Shown here: in pieces, positions 34,535-48,381 of the stretch
Position numbering within the stretch: position 1 is the first letter of the stretch
Layout of the letters: each line of letters opens with the position of its first letter
Origin: Micropterix aruncella
Lineage: Eukaryota; Arthropoda; Insecta; Lepidoptera; Micropterigidae
Length of the DNA: 64,000 nucleotides
Direction of reading: 5' to 3'
NCBI GenBank assembly: GCA_944548615.1
Contig: CALYMY010000078.1
Span: forward strand, 1-64,000
The notes under the pieces: generated by a model
What the model saw: only the letters and a program-made list of their open reading frames with translations
Told to the model about the DNA's origin: nothing
The model's database searches: none
Translations under genes and position numbers: made by a program

Positions 34535-37500
34535 AAGTGTGTATGTATGTAAGACGGTAAGTGTGTATGTATGTAAGACGGTAAGTGTGTATGTATGTAA
34601 GACGGTAAGTGTGTATGTATGTAAGACGGTAAGTGTGTATGTATGTAAGACGGTAAGTGTGTATGTATGTAAGACGGTAAGTGTGTATGTATGTAAGACG
34701 GTAAGTGTGTATGTATGTAAGACGGTAAGTGTGTATGTATGTAAGACGGTAAGTGTGTATGTATGTAAGACGGTAAGTGTGTATGTATGTAAGACGGTAA
34801 GTGTGTATGTATGTAAGACGGTAAGTGTGTATGTATGTAAGACGGTAAGTGTGTATGTATGTAAGACGGTAAGTGTGTATGTATGTAAGACGGTAAGTGT
34901 GTATGTATGTAAGACGGTAGTGTGTATGTATGTAAGACGGTAAGTGTGTATGTATGTAAGACGGTAAGTGTGTATGTATGTAAGACGGTAAGTGTGTATG
35001 TATGTAAGACGGTAAGTGTGTATGTATGTAAGACGGTAAGTGTGTATGTATGTAAGACGGTAAGTGTGTATGTATGTAAGACGGTAAGTGTGTATGTATG
35101 TAAGACGGTAAGTGTGTATGTATGTAAGACGGTAAGTGTGTATGTATGTAAGACGGTAAGTGTGTATGTATGTAAGACGGTAAGTGTGTATGTATGTAAG
35201 ACGGTAAGTGTGTATGTATGTAAGACGGTAAGTGTGTATGTATGTAAGACGGTAAGTGTGTATGTATGTAAGACGGTAAGTGTGTATGTATGTAAGACGG
35301 TAAGTGTGTATGTATGTAAGACGGTAAGTGTGTATGTATCTAAGACGGTAAGTGTGTATGTATGTAAGACGGTAAGTGTGTATGTATGTAAGACGGTAAG
35401 TGTGTATGTATGTAAGACGGTAAGTGTGTATGTATGTAAGACGGTAAGTGTGTATGTATGTAAGACGGTAAGTGTGTATGTATGTAAGACGGTAAGTGTG
35501 TATGTATGTAAGACGGTAAGTGTGTATGTATGTAAGACGGTAAGTGTGTATGTATGTAAGACGGTAAGTGTGTATGTATGTAAGACGGTAAGTGTGTATG
35601 TATGTAAGACGGTAAGTGTGTATGTATGAAGACGGTAAGTGTGTATGTATGTAAGACGGTAAGTGTGTATGTATGTAAGACGGTAAGTGTGTATGTATGT
35701 AAGACGGTAAGTGTGTATGTATGTAAGACGGTAAGTGTGTATGTATGTAAGACGGTAAGTGTGTATGTATGTAAGACGGTAAGTGTGTATGTATGTAAGA
35801 CGGTAAGTGTGTATGTATGAAAGACGGTAAGTGTGTATGTATGTAAGACGGTAAGTGTGTATGTATGTAAGACGGTAAGTGTGTATGTATGTAAGACGGT
35901 AAGTGTGTATGTATGTAAGACGGTAAGTGTGTATGTATGTAAGACGGTAAGTGTGTATGTATGTAAGATGGTAAGTGTGTATGTATGAAAGACGGTAAGT
36001 GTGTATGTATGTAAGACGGTAAGTGTGTATGTATGTAAGACGGTAAGTGTGTATGTATGTAAGACGGTAAGTGTGTATGTATGTAAGACGGTAAAGTGTG
36101 TATGTATGTAAGACGGTAAGTGTGTATGTATGTAAGACGGTAAGTGTGTATGTATGTAAGACGGTAAGTGTGTATGTATGTAAGACGGTAAGTGTGTATG
36201 TATGTAAGACGGTAAGTGTGTATGTATGTAAGACGGTAAGTGTGTATGTATGTAAGACGGTAAGTGTGTATGTATGTAAGACGGTAAGTGTGTATGTATG
36301 TAAGACGGTAAGTGTGTATGTATGTAAGACGGTAAGTGTGTATGTATGTAAGACGGTAAGTGTGTATGTATGTAAGACGGTAAGTGTGTATGTATGTAAG
36401 ACGGTAAGTGTGTATGTATGTAAGACGGTAAGTGTGTATGTATGTAAGACGGTAAGTGTGTATGTATGTAAGACGGTAAGTGTGTATGTATGTAAGACGG
36501 TAAGTGTGTATGTAATGTAAGACGGTAAGTGTGTATGTATGTAAGACGGTAAGTGTGTATGTATGTAAGACGGTAAGTGTGTATGTATGTAAGACGGTAA
36601 GTGTGTATGTATGTAAGACGGTAAGTGTGTATGTATGTAAGACGGTAAGTGTGTATGTATGTAAGACGGTAGTGTGTATGTATGTAAGACGGTAAGTGTG
36701 TATGTATGTAAGACGGTAAGTGTGTATGTATGTAAGACGGTAAGTGTGTATGTATGTAAGACGGTAAGTGTGTATGTATGTAAGACGGTAAGTGTGTATG
36801 TATGTAAGACGGTAAGTGTGTATGTATGTAAGGCGGTAAGTGTGTAATGTATGTAAGACGGTAAGTGTGTATGTATGTAAGACGGTAAGTGTGTATGTAT
36901 GTAAGACGGTAAGTGTGTATGTATGTAAGACGGTAAGTGTGTATGTATGTAAGACGGTAAGTGTGTATGTATGTAAGACGGTAAGTGTGTATGTATGTAA
37001 GAAGGTAAGTGTGTATGTATGTAAGACGGTAAGTGTGTATGTATGTAAGACGGTAAGTGTGTATGTATTGTAAGACGGTAAGTGTGTATGTATGTTAAGA
37101 CGGTAAGTGTGTATGTATGAAAGACGGTAAGTGTGTATGTATGTAAGACGGTAAGTGTGTATGTATGTAAGACGGTAAGTGTGTATGTATGTAAGACGGT
37201 AAGTGTGTATGTATGTAAGACGGTAAGTGTGTATGTATGTAAGACGGTAAGTGTGTATGTATGTAAGACGGTAAGTGTGTATGTATGTAAGACGGTAAGT
37301 GTGTATGTATGTAAGACGGTAAGTGTGTATGTATGTAAGACGGTAAGTGTGTATGTATGTAAGACGGTAAGTGTGTATGTATGTAAGACGGTAAGTGTGT
37401 ATGTATGTAAGACGGTAAGTGTGTATGTATGTAAGACGGTAAGTGTGTATGTATGTAAGACGGTAAGTGTGTATGTATGTAAGACGGTAAGTGTGTATGT

Positions 37501-38156
37501 ATGTAAGACGGTAAGTGTGTATGTATGTAAGACGGTAAGTGTGTATGTATGTAAGACGGTAAGTGTGTATGTATGTAAGACGGTAAGTGTGTATGTATGT
37601 AAGACGGTAAGTGTGTATGTATGTAAGACGGTAAGTGTGTATGTATGTAAGACGGTAAGTGTGTATGTATGTAAGACGGTAAGTGTGTATGTATGTAAGA
37701 CGGTAAGTGTGTATGTATGTAAGACGGTAAGTGTGTATGTATGTAAGACGGTAAGTGTGTATGTATGTAAGACGGTAAGTGTGTATGTATGTAAGACGGT
37801 AAGTGTGTATGTATGTAAGACGGTAAGTGTGTATGTATGTAAGACGGTAAGTGTGTATGTATGTAAGACGGTAAGTGTGTATGTATGTAAGACGGTAAGT
37901 GTGTATGTATGTAAGACGGTAAGTGTGTATGTATGTAAGACGGTAAGTGTGTATGTATGTAAGACGGTAAGTGTGTATGTATGTAAGACGGTAAGTGTGT
38001 ATGTATGTAAGACGGTAAGTGTGTATGTATGTAAGACGGTAAGTGTGTATGTATGTAAGACGGTAAGTGTGTATGTATGTAAGACGGTAAGTGTGTATGT
38101 ATGTAAGACGGTAAGTGTGTATGTATGTAAGACGGTAAGTGTGTATGTATGTAAGA

Positions 38157-38180
38157 CGGTAAGTATGTAAGACGGTAAGT
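38157..38180 (+). repeat. 8-bp deletion in a satellite unit
   Basis: GGTAAG is followed by TATGTAAGACGG, so GTGT and one GTAT are missing and the unit is 16 bp. The loss is exactly two tetramers, as in the 8-bp deletion near 11308, though a different pair. Confidence 0.87.
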
Positions 38181-40650
38181 GTGTATGTATGTAAGACGGT
38201 AAGTGTGTATGTATGTAAGACGGTAAGTGTGTATGTATGTAAGACGGTAAGTGTGTATGTATGTAAGACGGTAAGTGTGTATGTATGTAAGACGGTAAGT
38301 GTGTATGTATGTAAGACGGTAAGTGTGTATGTATGTAAGACGGTAAGTGTGTATGTATGTAAGACGGTAAGTGTGTATGTATGTAAGACGGTAAGTGTGT
38401 ATGTATGTAAGACGGTAAGTGTGTATGTATGTAAGACGGTAAGTGTGTATGTATGTAAGACGGTAAGTGTGTATGTATGTAAGACGGTAAGTGTGTATGT
38501 ATGTAAGACGGTAAGTGTGTATGTATGTAAGACGGTAAGTGTGTATGTATGTAAGACGGTAAGTGTGTATGTATGTAAGACGGTAAGTGTGTATGTATGT
38601 AAGACGGTAAGTGTGTATGTATGTAAGACGGTAAGTGTGTATGTATGTAAGACGGTAAGTGTGTATGTATGTAAGACGGTAAGTGTGTATGTATGTAAGA
38701 CGGTAAGTGTGTATGTATGTAAGACGGTAAGTGTGTATGTATGTAAGACGGTAAGTGTGTATGTATGTAAGACGGTAAGTGTGTATGTATGTAAGACGGT
38801 AAGTGTGTATGTATGTAAGACGGTAAGTGTGTATGTATGTAAGACGGTAAGTGTGTATGTATGTAAGACGGTAAGTGTGTATGTATGTAAGACGGTAAGT
38901 GTGTATGTATGTAAGACGGTAAGTGTGTATGTATGTAAGACGGTAAGTGTGTATGTATGTAAGACGGTAAGTGTGTATGTATGTAAGACGGTAAGTGTGT
39001 ATGTATGTAAGACGGTAAGTGTGTATGTATGTAAGACGGTAAGTGTGTATGTATGTAAGACGGTAAGTGTGTATGTATGTAAGACGGTAAGTGTGTATGT
39101 ATGTAAGACGGTAAGTGTGTATGTATGTAAGACGGTAAGTGTGTATGTATGTAAGACGGTAAGTGTGTATGTATGTAAGACGGTAAGTGTGTATGTATGT
39201 AAGACGGTAAGTGTGTATGTATGTAAGACGGTAAGTGTGTATGTATGTAAGACGGTAAGTGTGTATGTATGTAAGACGGTAAGTGTGTATGTATGTAAGA
39301 CGGTAAGTGTGTATGTATGTAAGACGGTAAGTGTGTATGTATGTAAGACGGTAAGTGTGTATGTATGTAAGACGGTAAGTGTGTATGTATGTAAGACGGT
39401 AAGTGTGTATGTATGTAAGACGGTAAGTGTGTATGTATGTAAGACGGTAAGTGTGTATGTATGTAAGACGGTAAGTGTGTATGTATGTAAGACGGTAAGT
39501 GTGTATGTATGTAAGACGGTAAGTGTGTATGTATGTAAGACGGTAAGTGTGTATGTATGTAAGACGGTAAGTGTGTATGTATGTAAGACGGTAAGTGTGT
39601 ATGTATGTAAGACGGTAAGTGTGTATGTATGTAAGACGGTAAGTGTGTATGTATGTAAGACGGTAAGTGTGTATGTATGTAAGACGGTAAGTGTGTATGT
39701 ATGTAAGACGGTAAGTGTGTATGTATGTAAGACGGTAAGTGTGTATGTATGTAAGACGGTAAGTGTGTATGTATGTAAGACGGTAAGTGTGTATGTATGT
39801 AAGACGGTAAGTGTGTATGTATGTAAGACGGTAAGTGTGTATGTATGTAAGACGGTAAGTGTGTATGTATGTAAGACGGTAAGTGTGTATGTATGTAAGA
39901 CGGTAAGTGTGTATGTATGTAAGACGGTAAGTGTGTATGTATGTAAGACGGTAAGTGTGTATGTATGTAAGACGGTAAGTGTGTATGTATGTAAGACGGT
40001 AAGTGTGTATGTATGTAAGACGGTAAGTGTGTATGTATGTAAGACGGTAAGTGTGTATGTATGTAAGACGGTAAGTGTGTATGTATGTAAGACGGTAAGT
40101 GTGTATGTATGTAAGACGGTAAGTGTGTATGTATGTAAGACGGTAAGTGTGTATGTATGTAAGACGGTAAGTGTGTATGTATGTAAGACGGTAAGTGTGT
40201 ATGTATGTAAGACGGTAAGTGTGTATGTATGTAAGACGGTAAGTGTGTATGTATGTAAGACGGTAAGTGTGTATGTATGTAAGACGGTAAGTGTGTATGT
40301 ATGTAAGACGGTAAGTGTGTATGTATGTAAGACGGTAAGTGTGTATGTATGTAAGACGGTAAGTGTGTATGTATGTAAGACGGTAAGTGTGTATGTATGT
40401 AAGACGGTAAGTGTGTATGTATGTAAGACGGTAAGTGTGTATGTATGTAAGACGGTAAGTGTGTATGTATGTAAGACGGTAAGTGTGTATGTATGTAAGA
40501 CGGTAAGTGTGTATGTATGTAAGACGGTAAGTGTGTATGTATGTAAGACGGTAAGTGTGTATGTATGTAAGACGGTAAGTGTGTATGTATGTAAGACGGT
40601 AAGTGTGTATGTATGTAAGACGGTAAGTGTGTATGTATGTAAGACGGTAA

Positions 40651-40670
40651 GTGTGTATGTTATGTAAGAC
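40651..40670 (+). repeat. 1-bp insertion in a satellite unit
   Basis: GTGTGTATGT is followed by TATGTAAGAC, one T more than expected. It separates two otherwise perfect runs. Confidence 0.83.
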
Positions 40671-43600
40671 GGTAAGTGTGTATGTATGTAAGACGGTAAG
40701 TGTGTATGTATGTAAGACGGTAAGTGTGTATGTATGTAAGACGGTAAGTGTGTATGTATGTAAGACGGTAAGTGTGTATGTATGTAAGACGGTAAGTGTG
40801 TATGTATGTAAGACGGTAAGTGTGTATGTATGTAAGACGGTAAGTGTGTATGTATGTAAGACGGTAAGTGTGTATGTATGTAAGACGGTAAGTGTGTATG
40901 TATGTAAGACGGTAAGTGTGTATGTATGTAAGACGGTAAGTGTGTATGTATGTAAGACGGTAAGTGTGTATGTATGTAAGACGGTAAGTGTGTATGTATG
41001 TAAGACGGTAAGTGTGTATGTATGTAAGACGGTAAGTGTGTATGTATGTAAGACGGTAAGTGTGTATGTATGTAAGACGGTAAGTGTGTATGTATGTAAG
41101 ACGGTAAGTGTGTATGTATGTAAGACGGTAAGTGTGTATGTATGTAAGACGGTAAGTGTGTATGTATGTAAGACGGTAAGTGTGTATGTATGTAAGACGG
41201 TAAGTGTGTATGTATGTAAGACGGTAAGTGTGTATGTATGTAAGACGGTAAGTGTGTATGTATGTAAGACGGTAAGTGTGTATGTATGTAAGACGGTAAG
41301 TGTGTATGTATGTAAGACGGTAAGTGTGTATGTATGTAAGACGGTAAGTGTGTATGTATGTAAGACGGTAAGTGTGTATGTATGTAAGACGGTAAGTGTG
41401 TATGTATGTAAGACGGTAAGTGTGTATGTATGTAAGACGGTAAGTGTGTATGTATGTAAGACGGTAAGTGTGTATGTATGTAAGACGGTAAGTGTGTATG
41501 TATGTAAGACGGTAAGTGTGTATGTATGTAAGACGGTAAGTGTGTATGTATGTAAGACGGTAAGTGTGTATGTATGTAAGACGGTAAGTGTGTATGTATG
41601 TAAGACGGTAAGTGTGTATGTATGTAAGACGGTAAGTGTGTATGTATGTAAGACGGTAAGTGTGTATGTATGTAAGACGGTAAGTGTGTATGTATGTAAG
41701 ACGGTAAGTGTGTATGTATGTAAGACGGTAAGTGTGTATGTATGTAAGACGGTAAGTGTGTATGTATGTAAGACGGTAAGTGTGTATGTATGTAAGACGG
41801 TAAGTGTGTATGTATGTAAGACGGTAAGTGTGTATGTATGTAAGACGGTAAGTGTGTATGTATGTAAGACGGTAAGTGTGTATGTATGTAAGACGGTAAG
41901 TGTGTATGTATGTAAGACGGTAAGTGTGTATGTATGTAAGACGGTAAGTGTGTATGTATGTAAGACGGTAAGTGTGTATGTATGTAAGACGGTAAGTGTG
42001 TATGTATGTAAGACGGTAAGTGTGTATGTATGTAAGACGGTAAGTGTGTATGTATGTAAGACGGTAAGTGTGTATGTATGTAAGACGGTAAGTGTGTATG
42101 TATGTAAGACGGTAAGTGTGTATGTATGTAAGACGGTAAGTGTGTATGTATGTAAGACGGTAAGTGTGTATGTATGTAAGACGGTAAGTGTGTATGTATG
42201 TAAGACGGTAAGTGTGTATGTATGTAAGACGGTAAGTGTGTATGTATGTAAGACGGTAAGTGTGTATGTATGTAAGACGGTAAGTGTGTATGTATGTAAG
42301 ACGGTAAGTGTGTATGTATGTAAGACGGTAAGTGTGTATGTATGTAAGACGGTAAGTGTGTATGTATGTAAGACGGTAAGTGTGTATGTATGTAAGACGG
42401 TAAGTGTGTATGTATGTAAGACGGTAAGTGTGTATGTATGTAAGACGGTAAGTGTGTATGTATGTAAGACGGTAAGTGTGTATGTATGTAAGACGGTAAG
42501 TGTGTATGTATGTAAGACGGTAAGTGTGTATGTATGTAAGACGGTAAGTGTGTATGTATGTAAGACGGTAAGTGTGTATGTATGTAAGACGGTAAGTGTG
42601 TATGTATGTAAGACGGTAAGTGTGTATGTATGTAAGACGGTAAGTGTGTATGTATGTAAGACGGTAAGTGTGTATGTATGTAAGACGGTAAGTGTGTATG
42701 TATGTAAGACGGTAAGTGTGTATGTATGTAAGACGGTAAGTGTGTATGTATGTAAGACGGTAAGTGTGTATGTATGTAAGACGGTAAGTGTGTATGTATG
42801 TAAGACGGTAAGTGTGTATGTATGTAAGACGGTAAGTGTGTATGTATGTAAGACGGTAAGTGTGTATGTATGTAAGACGGTAAGTGTGTATGTATGTAAG
42901 ACGGTAAGTGTGTATGTATGTAAGACGGTAAGTGTGTATGTATGTAAGACGGTAAGTGTGTATGTATGTAAGACGGTAAGTGTGTATGTATGTAAGACGG
43001 TAAGTGTGTATGTATGTAAGACGGTAAGTGTGTATGTATGTAAGACGGTAAGTGTGTATGTATGTAAGACGGTAAGTGTGTATGTATGTAAGACGGTAAG
43101 TGTGTATGTATGTAAGACGGTAAGTGTGTATGTATGTAAGACGGTAAGTGTGTATGTATGTAAGACGGTAAGTGTGTATGTATGTAAGACGGTAAGTGTG
43201 TATGTATGTAAGACGGTAAGTGTGTATGTATGTAAGACGGTAAGTGTGTATGTATGTAAGACGGTAAGTGTGTATGTATGTAAGACGGTAAGTGTGTATG
43301 TATGTAAGACGGTAAGTGTGTATGTATGTAAGACGGTAAGTGTGTATGTATGTAAGACGGTAAGTGTGTATGTATGTAAGACGGTAAGTGTGTATGTATG
43401 TAAGACGGTAAGTGTGTATGTATGTAAGACGGTAAGTGTGTATGTATGTAAGACGGTAAGTGTGTATGTATGTAAGACGGTAAGTGTGTATGTATGTAAG
43501 ACGGTAAGTGTGTATGTATGTAAGACGGTAAGTGTGTATGTATGTAAGACGGTAAGTGTGTATGTATGTAAGACGGTAAGTGTGTATGTATGTAAGACGG

Positions 43601-46600
43601 TAAGTGTGTATGTATGTAAGACGGTAAGTGTGTATGTATGTAAGACGGTAAGTGTGTATGTATGTAAGACGGTAAGTGTGTATGTATGTAAGACGGTAAG
43701 TGTGTATGTATGTAAGACGGTAAGTGTGTATGTATGTAAGACGGTAAGTGTGTATGTATGTAAGACGGTAAGTGTGTATGTATGTAAGACGGTAAGTGTG
43801 TATGTATGTAAGACGGTAAGTGTGTATGTATGTAAGACGGTAAGTGTGTATGTATGTAAGACGGTAAGTGTGTATGTATGTAAGACGGTAAGTGTGTATG
43901 TATGTAAGACGGTAAGTGTGTATGTATGTAAGACGGTAAGTGTGTATGTATGTAAGACGGTAAGTGTGTATGTATGTAAGACGGTAAGTGTGTATGTATG
44001 TAAGACGGTAAGTGTGTATGTATGTAAGACGGTAAGTGTGTATGTATGTAAGACGGTAAGTGTGTATGTATGTAAGACGGTAAGTGTGTATGTATGTAAG
44101 ACGGTAAGTGTGTATGTATGTAAGACGGTAAGTGTGTATGTATGTAAGACGGTAAGTGTGTATGTATGTAAGACGGTAAGTGTGTATGTATGTAAGACGG
44201 TAAGTGTGTATGTATGTAAGACGGTAAGTGTGTATGTATGTAAGACGGTAAGTGTGTATGTATGTAAGACGGTAAGTGTGTATGTATGTAAGACGGTAAG
44301 TGTGTATGTATGTAAGACGGTAAGTGTGTATGTATGTAAGACGGTAAGTGTGTATGTATGTAAGACGGTAAGTGTGTATGTATGTAAGACGGTAAGTGTG
44401 TATGTATGTAAGACGGTAAGTGTGTATGTATGTAAGACGGTAAGTGTGTATGTATGTAAGACGGTAAGTGTGTATGTATGTAAGACGGTAAGTGTGTATG
44501 TATGTAAGACGGTAAGTGTGTATGTATGTAAGACGGTAAGTGTGTATGTATGTAAGACGGTAAGTGTGTATGTATGTAAGACGGTAAGTGTGTATGTATG
44601 TAAGACGGTAAGTGTGTATGTATGTAAGACGGTAAGTGTGTATGTATGTAAGACGGTAAGTGTGTATGTATGTAAGACGGTAAGTGTGTATGTATGTAAG
44701 ACGGTAAGTGTGTATGTATGTAAGACGGTAAGTGTGTATGTATGTAAGACGGTAAGTGTGTATGTATGTAAGACGGTAAGTGTGTATGTATGTAAGACGG
44801 TAAGTGTGTATGTATGTAAGACGGTAAGTGTGTATGTATGTAAGACGGTAAGTGTGTATGTATGTAAGACGGTAAGTGTGTATGTATGTAAGACGGTAAG
44901 TGTGTATGTATGTAAGACGGTAAGTGTGTATGTATGTAAGACGGTAAGTGTGTATGTATGTAAGACGGTAAGTGTGTATGTATGTAAGACGGTAAGTGTG
45001 TATGTATGTAAGACGGTAAGTGTGTATGTATGTAAGACGGTAAGTGTGTATGTATGTAAGACGGTAAGTGTGTATGTATGTAAGACGGTAAGTGTGTATG
45101 TATGTAAGACGGTAAGTGTGTATGTATGTAAGACGGTAAGTGTGTATGTATGTAAGACGGTAAGTGTGTATGTATGTAAGACGGTAAGTGTGTATGTATG
45201 TAAGACGGTAAGTGTGTATGTATGTAAGACGGTAAGTGTGTATGTATGTAAGACGGTAAGTGTGTATGTATGTAAGACGGTAAGTGTGTATGTATGTAAG
45301 ACGGTAAGTGTGTATGTATGTAAGACGGTAAGTGTGTATGTATGTAAGACGGTAAGTGTGTATGTATGTAAGACGGTAAGTGTGTATGTATGTAAGACGG
45401 TAAGTGTGTATGTATGTAAGACGGTAAGTGTGTATGTATGTAAGACGGTAAGTGTGTATGTATGTAAGACGGTAAGTGTGTATGTATGTAAGACGGTAAG
45501 TGTGTATGTATGTAAGACGGTAAGTGTGTATGTATGTAAGACGGTAAGTGTGTATGTATGTAAGACGGTAAGTGTGTATGTATGTAAGACGGTAAGTGTG
45601 TATGTATGTAAGACGGTAAGTGTGTATGTATGTAAGACGGTAAGTGTGTATGTATGTAAGACGGTAAGTGTGTATGTATGTAAGACGGTAAGTGTGTATG
45701 TATGTAAGACGGTAAGTGTGTATGTATGTAAGACGGTAAGTGTGTATGTATGTAAGACGGTAAGTGTGTATGTATGTAAGACGGTAAGTGTGTATGTATG
45801 TAAGACGGTAAGTGTGTATGTATGTAAGACGGTAAGTGTGTATGTATGTAAGACGGTAAGTGTGTATGTATGTAAGACGGTAAGTGTGTATGTATGTAAG
45901 ACGGTAAGTGTGTATGTATGTAAGACGGTAAGTGTGTATGTATGTAAGACGGTAAGTGTGTATGTATGTAAGACGGTAAGTGTGTATGTATGTAAGACGG
46001 TAAGTGTGTATGTATGTAAGACGGTAAGTGTGTATGTATGTAAGACGGTAAGTGTGTATGTATGTAAGACGGTAAGTGTGTATGTATGTAAGACGGTAAG
46101 TGTGTATGTATGTAAGACGGTAAGTGTGTATGTATGTAAGACGGTAAGTGTGTATGTATGTAAGACGGTAAGTGTGTATGTATGTAAGACGGTAAGTGTG
46201 TATGTATGTAAGACGGTAAGTGTGTATGTATGTAAGACGGTAAGTGTGTATGTATGTAAGACGGTAAGTGTGTATGTATGTAAGACGGTAAGTGTGTATG
46301 TATGTAAGACGGTAAGTGTGTATGTATGTAAGACGGTAAGTGTGTATGTATGTAAGACGGTAAGTGTGTATGTATGTAAGACGGTAAGTGTGTATGTATG
46401 TAAGACGGTAAGTGTGTATGTATGTAAGACGGTAAGTGTGTATGTATGTAAGACGGTAAGTGTGTATGTATGTAAGACGGTAAGTGTGTATGTATGTAAG
46501 ACGGTAAGTGTGTATGTATGTAAGACGGTAAGTGTGTATGTATGTAAGACGGTAAGTGTGTATGTATGTAAGACGGTAAGTGTGTATGTATGTAAGACGG

Positions 46601-48380
46601 TAAGTGTGTATGTATGTAAGACGGTAAGTGTGTATGTATGTAAGACGGTAAGTGTGTATGTATGTAAGACGGTAAGTGTGTATGTATGTAAGACGGTAAG
46701 TGTGTATGTATGTAAGACGGTAAGTGTGTATGTATGTAAGACGGTAAGTGTGTATGTATGTAAGACGGTAAGTGTGTATGTATGTAAGACGGTAAGTGTG
46801 TATGTATGTAAGACGGTAAGTGTGTATGTATGTAAGACGGTAAGTGTGTATGTATGTAAGACGGTAAGTGTGTATGTATGTAAGACGGTAAGTGTGTATG
46901 TATGTAAGACGGTAAGTGTGTATGTATGTAAGACGGTAAGTGTGTATGTATGTAAGACGGTAAGTGTGTATGTATGTAAGACGGTAAGTGTGTATGTATG
47001 TAAGACGGTAAGTGTGTATGTATGTAAGACGGTAAGTGTGTATGTATGTAAGACGGTAAGTGTGTATGTATGTAAGACGGTAAGTGTGTATGTATGTAAG
47101 ACGGTAAGTGTGTATGTATGTAAGACGGTAAGTGTGTATGTATGTAAGACGGTAAGTGTGTATGTATGTAAGACGGTAAGTGTGTATGTATGTAAGACGG
47201 TAAGTGTGTATGTATGTAAGACGGTAAGTGTGTATGTATGTAAGACGGTAAGTGTGTATGTATGTAAGACGGTAAGTGTGTATGTATGTAAGACGGTAAG
47301 TGTGTATGTATGTAAGACGGTAAGTGTGTATGTATGTAAGACGGTAAGTGTGTATGTATGTAAGACGGTAAGTGTGTATGTATGTAAGACGGTAAGTGTG
47401 TATGTATGTAAGACGGTAAGTGTGTATGTATGTAAGACGGTAAGTGTGTATGTATGTAAGACGGTAAGTGTGTATGTATGTAAGACGGTAAGTGTGTATG
47501 TATGTAAGACGGTAAGTGTGTATGTATGTAAGACGGTAAGTGTGTATGTATGTAAGACGGTAAGTGTGTATGTATGTAAGACGGTAAGTGTGTATGTATG
47601 TAAGACGGTAAGTGTGTATGTATGTAAGACGGTAAGTGTGTATGTATGTAAGACGGTAAGTGTGTATGTATGTAAGACGGTAAGTGTGTATGTATGTAAG
47701 ACGGTAAGTGTGTATGTATGTAAGACGGTAAGTGTGTATGTATGTAAGACGGTAAGTGTGTATGTATGTAAGACGGTAAGTGTGTATGTATGTAAGACGG
47801 TAAGTGTGTATGTATGTAAGACGGTAAGTGTGTATGTATGTAAGACGGTAAGTGTGTATGTATGTAAGACGGTAAGTGTGTATGTATGTAAGACGGTAAG
47901 TGTGTATGTATGTAAGACGGTAAGTGTGTATGTATGTAAGACGGTAAGTGTGTATGTATGTAAGACGGTAAGTGTGTATGTATGTAAGACGGTAAGTGTG
48001 TATGTATGTAAGACGGTAAGTGTGTATGTATGTAAGACGGTAAGTGTGTATGTATGTAAGACGGTAAGTGTGTATGTATGTAAGACGGTAAGTGTGTATG
48101 TATGTAAGACGGTAAGTGTGTATGTATGTAAGACGGTAAGTGTGTATGTATGTAAGACGGTAAGTGTGTATGTATGTAAGACGGTAAGTGTGTATGTATG
48201 TAAGACGGTAAGTGTGTATGTATGTAAGACGGTAAGTGTGTATGTATGTAAGACGGTAAGTGTGTATGTATGTAAGACGGTAAGTGTGTATGTATGTAAG
48301 ACGGTAAGTGTGTATGTATGTAAGACGGTAAGTGTGTATGTATGTAAGACGGTAAGTGTGTATGTATGTAAGACGGTAAG
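40662..48380 (+). repeat. Perfect satellite run, 7.7 kb
   Basis: About 321 consecutive units with no difference seen, ended by an extra C at 48381 (GTAAGCTGTG). Confidence 0.83.
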
Positions 48381-48381
48381 C

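Larger units (their letters stand above)
33110..37120 (+). repeat. Internal degenerate zone of array 3
   Basis: About 167 units carrying many changes, with perfect or nearly perfect units on both sides. Substitutions seen: T to C at 33226 and 33322, T to A at 33370, A to G at 33461, 33496, 33518, 33640, 34408 and 36833, C to T at 33521 and 35969, A to C at 33614 and 34505, G to C at 35340, T to A at 35820, 35988 and 37120, and C to A at 37003. Single-base gains lie near 33765, 34263, 34412, 36094, 36515, 36847, 37069 and 37096. Losses lie near 33110, 34530, 34919, 35629 and 36671. This looks like the degenerate right end of array 2 but has no spacer next to it. Inference: it is an older array segment stranded between two more recently amplified segments. 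Confidence 0.88.

Noticed and set aside
16321..37120. Treating all single-base indels as sequencing errors
   Set aside because: Errors may contribute, but the clustered substitutions at matching unit spacings (17248/17392, 33496/33640, 33614/34505) are not explained by base-calling noise, so the degenerate zones are kept as real features with this caveat.
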